Assembly: GCA_020438795.1 (NCBI GenBank) | Contig: JAGQTY010000019.1 | Span: 1-40,327 of the forward strand | Length of the DNA: 40,327 bases | DNA from: Actinomycetota bacterium | Lineage (GTDB): Bacteria > Actinomycetota > Actinomycetes > S36-B12 > GCA-2699445 | Direction: 5' to 3' | In this document: positions 35,622-40,327 of the stretch, piece after piece | How the letters are laid out: every line of letters begins with the position of its first letter | Position numbering within the stretch: the stretch's first letter is position 1 | Translations under genes and position numbers: made by a program | The notes under the pieces: generated by a model | The model's input: the letters and a program-made list of their open reading frames with translations, nothing else | Database searches by the model: none | Told to the model about the DNA's origin: nothing

Positions 35622-36080
35622 ATGAGTGACACCTCGCAGGACGATCAGTCGATCCGTTCGCTGCTCGTCTCGGTCAAGACCGATGCCACCAACCTCTTCA
35701 AGGCGCAGGCAGAACTGACCAAGGCCGAGCTCAACGAGACCAAGCGAGAGGCCGGGACCACCGGCGGCGCCTTCTTCATCGCGCTGATCTTCGGCGCGCT
35801 CGGGTTCGTGTTCCTGCTGGTGAGCATCGCCTGGCTGCTCGTCTTCTTCGGGCTTCCCGAGTGGGCCGGCTTCGGGATCGTGACCCTGGCACTGCTGCTC
35901 ATCGCCGCTGTCGGCGGCATCGTGGGGATCGTCAATGCCAAGAAGATCAAGGGACCGCGGCTGAGCAAGATCGAGTGGGAGAAGACCCGGGCAGCGTTGA
36001 CCGGTGGCTCCCCGGAGCAGGCTCTGGAGACCACACCGACCTCGGCCACTGCGAAGTCCGGCTCCAGCGAGAACCACTGA
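35622..36080 (+). CDS. Holin-like/DUF1469 membrane protein (Rv3669-like)
   Basis: A 152-residue protein with an N-terminal amphipathic helix (about 10-45), two TM helices (about 48-75 and 84-108) and a polar C-terminus. This is the layout of the Phage_holin_3_6/DUF1469 family, which is common in actinobacteria beside the EphE-like hydrolase and is not evidence of a phage. GGAAGGAA precedes the ATG at 35622. Function unknown. Confidence 0.85.
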   Translation: MSDTSQDDQSIRSLLVSVKTDATNLFKAQAELTKAELNETKREAGTTGGAFFIALIFGALGFVFLLVSIAWLLVFFGLPEWAGFGIVTLALLLIAAVGGIVGIVNAKKIKGPRLSKIEWEKTRAALTGGSPEQALETTPTSATAKSGSSENH

Positions 36081-36083
36081 GTC

Positions 36084-36995
36084 ATGACTCCCGAGGAGGC
36101 CATCTGGGAACCCGGCCCCTGGGAGCACAGGGACGTCTCGGCCAACGGCGCGCGGTTCCATACCGTCACCACCGGCTCAGGCCCGCCCGTCATCCTCCTG
36201 CACGGGTATCCGATGTTCTGGTGGACGTGGCGGCACCTCCTGCCCGAACTGGCAACGGCGGGCTACACGGCGATCGCCGTGGACATGCGCGGCTATGGCG
36301 GTTCGGACCACACACCCCACGGCTACGACCTCACCACGCTGGCCAGCGATCTCGCAGGCATCATCCGCGCCCACGGGTTCGGCAGCGCCACGGTGGTCGG
36401 CCACGGCTGGGGCGGGCTGGTTGCCTGGAGTGCGGCGGTGCAGCGCAGCAACGCGGTCCGCGCGATCGCGCCGGTCGCGGTTCCGCACCCGATCCTGCTG
36501 CGCAGGGCGCAACTGCACGACCCGGAACAACGCAGGCTGTCCCGCTACGCCATCGGATATCAATGGCCGTTCACCCCTGAGCGGGCCCTGCTCCGCAAGG
36601 ACGCCGCCCAGGTGGAGGAGCTGCTGCGGCGATGGTCGGGCACCCCCGGCTGGCCCGATCCCCGAACGGCCCTGCACTATCGCCGCGCGATGCAGTTCCG
36701 GTCCACGGCGCACTGCGCCCTTGAGTACTACCGCTGGGCCCTTCGCTCGATCCCGCGCAGCGACGGACGCCGCTATCTCAACAGCATGAAGGCACCGGTC
36801 GTCCAGCCGGTGCTGCACATCCTGGGACGGGCCGACGGCAGCATCCTGCCCCGAGTGTCCGACGGCAGCGAGGATTTCGTGACCGGCCGGTATGAGCGGA
36901 TCGATCTGGCGGGCGTGGGGCACTTCCCGCACGAGGAGGACGCCATGCGGTTCCGGCAGGCACTGATCCCCTGGCTCGACGCCGTGCACTCCTGA
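36084..36995 (+). CDS. Alpha/beta hydrolase, EphE-like, with Gly at the nucleophile position
   Basis: A 303-residue alpha/beta-hydrolase fold: oxyanion HGYPMFWWTW (about 40-49), DMRGYGGSD, a nucleophile elbow reading VVGHGWGG, and a C-terminal GVGHFPHEED with the catalytic-type His. In epoxide hydrolases and esterases the elbow is GHDWGG or GHSWGG; here the residue is Gly108. The enzyme would not hydrolyse by the classical mechanism, unless the neighbour His107 or another residue has taken over. It starts three bases after the holin-like stop and is likely co-transcribed. It could be a binding protein. Confidence 0.85.
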   Translation: MTPEEAIWEPGPWEHRDVSANGARFHTVTTGSGPPVILLHGYPMFWWTWRHLLPELATAGYTAIAVDMRGYGGSDHTPHGYDLTTLASDLAGIIRAHGFGSATVVGHGWGGLVAWSAAVQRSNAVRAIAPVAVPHPILLRRAQLHDPEQRRLSRYAIGYQWPFTPERALLRKDAAQVEELLRRWSGTPGWPDPRTALHYRRAMQFRSTAHCALEYYRWALRSIPRSDGRRYLNSMKAPVVQPVLHILGRADGSILPRVSDGSEDFVTGRYERIDLAGVGHFPHEEDAMRFRQALIPWLDAVHS

Positions 36996-36999
36996 GGGG

Positions 37000-37668
37000 T
37001 CACACCTTGATGTCGACGTAGCGTTCGGTGTCCCAGGGCAGCGTCCATCCGACGATGTCGAACAGTCTTGAGATGATGCCGGCTGTGAACCCCCAGACCA
37101 GCATGTCCTGGACCTCGAAGCCGGGGCCGACGAAACCGATCGGATGCCGCACAGAAACCCGGTTCGCCGGGTCCAGGAGTTCCGAGATCAGCACCCGGTG
37201 CACCGATTCGACCTCGTCCGGCGAGCCCACCTGCACAGGCGTGCCCTCACCCCACCAGCCCAGCACCGGACTCACCACGAAACCGGACGGGGGCAGCCAC
37301 AGGTCGGGCAGCGCCCCGAAGACCGTCACTTCCCCGGGGTCCAGGTCTGTCTCCTCCTGAGCCTCCCGGAGTGCGGCAGCCACCGCGTCCGCATCTCCGG
37401 GATCGATCGCTCCGCCGGGGAAGGCGGGTTGCCCCGCATGCGAGCGCATGTGAGCCGCTCGCTGCGTGATGAGCAGATCCGAACCTGCTGCGGTCTCACC
37501 GAACAGGATCAGCACGGCGCCCGGACGACCACCGGTTGGCGGGGGCAGGAAGGAGCTGATCTCGAGTGGGTCCACATCCGAGAGCGCGTTCGCCAGCCCG
37601 GTGAGCCAGGGCGGCAGTTCCCTGAGCGAATCACGGTCGATCCATCCCGTGCTGTTGACGTCTCCCAC
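37000..37668 (-). CDS. NUDIX hydrolase, CoA pyrophosphatase-like (NudL/Rv3672c)
   Basis: A 222-residue NUDIX protein. The upstream NuCoA signature LLITQRAAHMRSHAGQPAFP (about 65-84) is typical of CoA diphosphatases. The Nudix box follows (GGAIDPGDAD...REAQEET), with the REUXEE core intact and the first Glu replaced by Asp. It probably hydrolyses CoA or its derivatives. It is convergent with the alpha/beta hydrolase (4 bases between stops). The start ATG at 37668 lies 100 bases after the nth stop region. Confidence 0.88.
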   Translation of the reverse strand: MGDVNSTGWIDRDSLRELPPWLTGLANALSDVDPLEISSFLPPPTGGRPGAVLILFGETAAGSDLLITQRAAHMRSHAGQPAFPGGAIDPGDADAVAAALREAQEETDLDPGEVTVFGALPDLWLPPSGFVVSPVLGWWGEGTPVQVGSPDEVESVHRVLISELLDPANRVSVRHPIGFVGPGFEVQDMLVWGFTAGIISRLFDIVGWTLPWDTERYVDIKV

Positions 37669-37764
37669 GACCGACCTTCCCTCGGGGTTCAGTTTAGTCC
37701 GCCAGCCTGTGCAGCGCTCGTCGCACAGAGCACGTGAGCCCTGGGGGAAGCCGCGATACCGGCC

Positions 37765-38466
37765 TCAGTTGCGAGGCGCCGTTCGGACGAGTTTCGCCGC
37801 GACATCGGGGTCCATGGGGCCGATGCCCGCCGAGGGGCACAGTCGCTGCACCGGGCAGACCCCGCATGCGGGTCGTCGAGCGTGGCACATCCGACGGCCG
37901 TGCCAGATCAGGACATGCGACAACTGGGTCCAGTCCGCTGGCACGAACAGGGCCATGAGGTCCCGTTCGATCTTGTCCGGGTCCTCGTGCTCGGTGAAAC
38001 CCAGTCGCTGGGACAGGCGCCGGACGTGCGTGTCGACGGTGATCCCGGGAACGTCGAAGGCATTGCCCAGAACCACATTCGCGGTCTTGCGCCCGACCCC
38101 GGGCAACCTGGTCAGCCGGTCCAGAGACTCCGGCACCTCGCCGTCGTACTCGTTGACCAGGGCGCTTGCGATGCCCAGCAGGCTGGCTGTCTTGGCACGG
38201 AAGAACCCGGTCGGCCGCACGATCTCCTCCACCGCCTGCGGAGCGGCCCCCGCAAGTTCCTGCGGTGTCGGGTAGGCGGCGAACAGCGCCGGGGTGACGG
38301 CGTTCACCCGGGCATCAGTACACTGCGCGGACAGCACCGTGGCGACCAGCAATTGGAACGGCCCGTCGAAATCGAGCTCACAATGGGCATCCGGGTAGGT
38401 CGCGCTGAGAATGCGGTAGATCCTGCGGGCACGGCGCTTGCGCGCCAGTGGGGTCTGTGAGGCCAC
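37765..38466 (-). CDS. nth: Endonuclease III, DNA glycosylase/AP lyase
   Basis: A 233-residue base-excision enzyme. The helix-hairpin-helix is LPGVGRKTANVVLGNAF (catalytic K127), with D145 in TVDTHV. The [4Fe-4S] cluster is ligated by C194-x6-C201-x2-C204-x5-C210. It removes oxidised pyrimidines. The N-terminal leader (about 15 residues) is basic. The order nudix-nth beside crp matches M. tuberculosis Rv3672c-Rv3676. All catalytic residues are present. Confidence 0.96.
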   Translation of the reverse strand: MASQTPLARKRRARRIYRILSATYPDAHCELDFDGPFQLLVATVLSAQCTDARVNAVTPALFAAYPTPQELAGAAPQAVEEIVRPTGFFRAKTASLLGIASALVNEYDGEVPESLDRLTRLPGVGRKTANVVLGNAFDVPGITVDTHVRRLSQRLGFTEHEDPDKIERDLMALFVPADWTQLSHVLIWHGRRMCHARRPACGVCPVQRLCPSAGIGPMDPDVAAKLVRTAPRN

Positions 38467-38598
38467 CCATTCAGAGTAAACCTCAGCACAATTGGGCCAA
38501 GGACCTCAATGGCCGGCGACGAATCCACGATACGGAAGGCACAACGAGCAGTCTGTGACTGGATTTCGACCAGCATGGCAGCAAGGCCTGGAGGAGCG

Positions 38599-39141
38599 AT
38601 GCGTACGGACCCCGGCTCACGTGCGATCCACACGGGGGCGTTTCCGATCCAGCGCAGCGAAGCACCTGTGATGGACATCAGCAAACAGGCCCTCAATGAC
38701 GTGCGACACCTGCGCAAGGGCCTCATCCGGGAGGAGGAGCAGGTCAGCTACTGGCGTCGCGTCGTGCAGGCACGGGCCGATCTGCTGCGCCGTCACGCGG
38801 ATGAACGCCGGGTCCGGGTCGATGACCTCGCGGAGATCCTGGCTGACTCCCAGTCGTCCCATCGTCGTATCGCAGCCCTCGGGCTCACGCTCAACCCGAC
38901 CCTGCCCGCGCTGCCGAACATCGTGGAACTGTGGACCCGATCCTCGCCCGAGAGCGACGAGGACCGCGAACAACTCCTGGCTGACCTCGACGAGGCCGAA
39001 TCGGCGCTGTCGGAGTACCGGCACGAGCTCCACAGCCGCATCGATGCCACGACCGCCGAACTGATCAGCAGATATCGGGAGAATCCGGGCTTAGCCCTAA
39101 CGGCGGTCTCCGAATCGTTGCCCCACATCACAACCCGCTAA
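38599..39141 (+). CDS. RsiG-like coiled-coil protein with c-di-GMP-binding motifs
   Basis: A 180-residue helical protein from the ATG at 38599 (GGAGG four bases upstream; a longer frame starts at 38509, a shorter at 38671). Two helices carry the spacing E(X)3S(X)2R(X)3Q(X)3D known from the Streptomyces anti-sigma factor RsiG. Motif 1 is E46, S50, R53, Q57, D61. Motif 2 is E134, S138, R141, H145, D149, with His in place of Gln. RsiG binds c-di-GMP on these helices and then sequesters the sigma factor WhiG. Binding of the dinucleotide and of a WhiG-type sigma factor is inferred. The gene lies between nth and crp. Confidence 0.72.
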   Translation: MRTDPGSRAIHTGAFPIQRSEAPVMDISKQALNDVRHLRKGLIREEEQVSYWRRVVQARADLLRRHADERRVRVDDLAEILADSQSSHRRIAALGLTLNPTLPALPNIVELWTRSSPESDEDREQLLADLDEAESALSEYRHELHSRIDATTAELISRYRENPGLALTAVSESLPHITTR

Positions 39142-39157
39142 TGTGGTGAACGTCACA
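39142..39157. promoter_or_regulatory. Crp-type operator upstream of crp
   Basis: TGTGG-TGAACG-TCACA, one mismatch from the consensus TGTGA-N6-TCACA. It lies 56-71 bases before the crp start. A possible -10 box, TAGGTT, is at 39182-39187. Autoregulation is likely. Confidence 0.6.
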
Positions 39158-39212
39158 TCACAGGTCGATTTACGACACACTTAGGTTGCTGGACAGCGGG
39201 AAGGACTCGGGC

Positions 39213-39887
39213 GTGGACGACGTCTTGATGCAAGCGCCCCTCTTTGCGGCACTGGATCCCGAGGCGGCCGCCGCGCTGCGGGCCGCCACGAACGCGGTCA
39301 GAGTGCCCAAGGGTGGCATCCTCTTTCGTGAGGGAGACCCCGGCGACCGGCTGTATGTCATCGAGGAAGGCAAGATCAAACTCGGCACTGCCTCCGCCGA
39401 CGGCCGTGATGCACTACTGGCCATCATCGGCCCGGGCGAGATGATCGGCGAACTGTCGCTGTTCGATCCGGGTCCTCGGGCCGCCACGGCCACGGCCCTC
39501 ACCGATACCGTCGCGCGCGAAGTGGGTCACGACGCGCTGCGGCCATGGCTGAGCGGTCGCCCGGAGGTCGCCGAGGCGCTCCTGCGCGCACTGTCGCAGC
39601 GACTGCGCAAGACGAACGAGGCGATGAGCGATCTTGTGTTCTCCGACGTGCCCGGCCGCGTGGCCAAGGCGCTGGTCGACCTGGGAGAGCGCTTCGGCGT
39701 ACCGGTCGAGGGCGGGGTCAGCGTCACCCACGACATGACTCAGGAGGAACTGGCTCAGCTCGTGGGCGCCTCACGCGAAACGGTCAACAAAGCCCTGGCA
39801 GACTTCGCCCAGCGAGGCTGGATCCGGCTGGAATCACGTTCGGTCATCCTGACCGACAACGAACGTCTGGCTCGCCGGGCTCGCTGA
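39213..39887 (+). CDS. crp: cAMP receptor protein, Crp/Fnr family
   Basis: A 224-residue regulator, the same length as M. tuberculosis Crp (Rv3676). Residues about 1-115 form the cyclic-nucleotide-binding domain, with the phosphate cassette GELSLFDPGPRAATAT. The C-terminal domain has the helix-turn-helix TQEELAQLVGASRETVNKALADF. The GTG at 39213 has AAGGA eight bases upstream and is preferred to the TTG at 39186. A Crp-type site lies upstream. It probably links carbon status, through cAMP, to nearby genes such as acs. Confidence 0.94.
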   Translation: MDDVLMQAPLFAALDPEAAAALRAATNAVRVPKGGILFREGDPGDRLYVIEEGKIKLGTASADGRDALLAIIGPGEMIGELSLFDPGPRAATATALTDTVAREVGHDALRPWLSGRPEVAEALLRALSQRLRKTNEAMSDLVFSDVPGRVAKALVDLGERFGVPVEGGVSVTHDMTQEELAQLVGASRETVNKALADFAQRGWIRLESRSVILTDNERLARRAR

Positions 39888-39937
39888 CCCGGCGCCTGCG
39901 TCACCAACCCCAGGGCGCTCCTGCCGAGGCTTCTTGT

Positions 39938-40327
39938 TCAGACGGCCCCAGCGGTCAGGTAGTCCCACTGCGCCCGTGCTGAGGCCAACGCGGCCGGGAC
40001 GACCTCGTCCGGGATGGGCTGGTACACCATCTTGACGATGTCAGCCGGGGAGCTCGCGCCGTTGCCGATGGCTTCGCGGACCTGATCGAGGCGCTCCTCG
40101 CGATGCACGAGATAGGCGTCCAGCAGCCCGATGGGGTCCTCGGCGGTCGGTCCGTGACCGGGCAGCAGCCGAGTGGCCGTATGGGCCTGCGCCAGCCGCT
40201 GCAGGCGGCGCAACGAGGCGAGATACTCATCCAGGCGACCGTCGGGGTGGGCTACGACGGTGGTGCCGCGTCCGAGCACGGTGTCACCGGTCAGCAACGC
40301 ACCGTTCTCGCGAAGCAGGAACGACAG
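39938..40327 (-). CDS. Metallo-beta-lactamase-fold hydrolase, C-terminal part (Rv3677c/LACTB2-like)
   Basis: About 129 C-terminal residues lie in the window; the frame runs off the right edge (its first visible codons read LSFLLRENGALLTGDTV). LLTGDTVLG holds the Asp ligand and LLPGHGP the last His ligand of the metal site; the HxHxDH motif must lie beyond the window. The C-terminal helical region (about 50 residues) resembles the LACTB2 winged tail. It follows crp convergently, as in M. tuberculosis. Substrate unknown. Confidence 0.85.
   Translation of the reverse strand: MSFLLRENGALLTGDTVLGRGTTVVAHPDGRLDEYLASLRRLQRLAQAHTATRLLPGHGPTAEDPIGLLDAYLVHREERLDQVREAIGNGASSPADIVKMVYQPIPDEVVPAALASARAQWDYLTAGAV

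Noticed and set aside
35622..36080. Phage holin indicating a prophage
   Set aside because: The family name is historical; no phage gene is nearby and the gene is part of a conserved chromosomal block.

Overview
The window is high-GC actinobacterial chromosome cut by one large integrated element. The host backbone follows a neighbourhood also found in Mycobacterium tuberculosis around Rv3649-Rv3677c: a MrfA/YprA-like helicase, a Tad/Flp-pilus cluster, a HAD phosphatase, acetyl-CoA synthetase, a small holin-like membrane protein, an EphE-like alpha/beta hydrolase, a NUDIX hydrolase, endonuclease III, Crp, and a metallo-beta-lactamase-fold hydrolase. Many promoters look actinobacterial (TAnnnT -10 boxes six bases before ATG or GTG, that is, leaderless mRNAs). 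The set mreB-mreC-mreD-PBP2-rodA points to a lineage with lateral-wall elongation by MreB. The genus cannot be named from sequence alone.

Left host part (1-4011): the start of an RsbW-like kinase gene and an RsbV-like STAS gene (minus strand), a 390-bp spacer with tandem repeats, the helicase (plus strand), and two TadE-like minor pilin genes (minus strand). A 39-codon tail of a DUF4244/Flp-type pilin gene follows.

Integrated element (4012-19382, 15,371 bp): it has an 11-bp perfect terminal inverted repeat and three overlapping recombination genes arranged like tnpA-tnpB-tnpC of Tn554 (two tyrosine recombinases and a coiled-coil protein). It has split the pilin gene: the N-terminal half, with the prepilin cleavage site, lies at 19383-19479. 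Deleting exactly 4012-19382 restores one reading frame. The cargo is a patchwork: a two-TM protein, a decayed MFS transporter, an ABC-F antibiotic-resistance-type ATPase with a likely attenuation leader, a Tn3 transposase remnant, an autoregulated ArsR-SRPBCC pair, a membrane protein, a NYN-domain nuclease, a lipoprotein, a complete IS3-family element and a SUFU-domain protein.

Right host part (19383-40327): the rest of the pilus operon (tadC, a frameshifted tadB, tadA, and a short CpaE/Ssd-like gene), then the HAD phosphatase, a matrixin-type protease, a Fic-like protein with a degenerate active site, acs, the five-gene rod-shape operon with 4-base overlaps, nhaA, the holin-like protein, the alpha/beta hydrolase lacking its nucleophile, the NUDIX CoA pyrophosphatase, nth, a protein with two RsiG-type c-di-GMP-binding motifs, crp with a Crp-like site upstream, and the C-terminal part of a metallo-hydrolase.

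The pilus locus appears inactivated twice (pilin split, tadB frameshift). The best candidates for new biology are the Tn554-like element with its 951-residue zinc-cluster TnpB, the hexapeptide leader of the ABC-F gene, and the RsiG-like protein next to crp.
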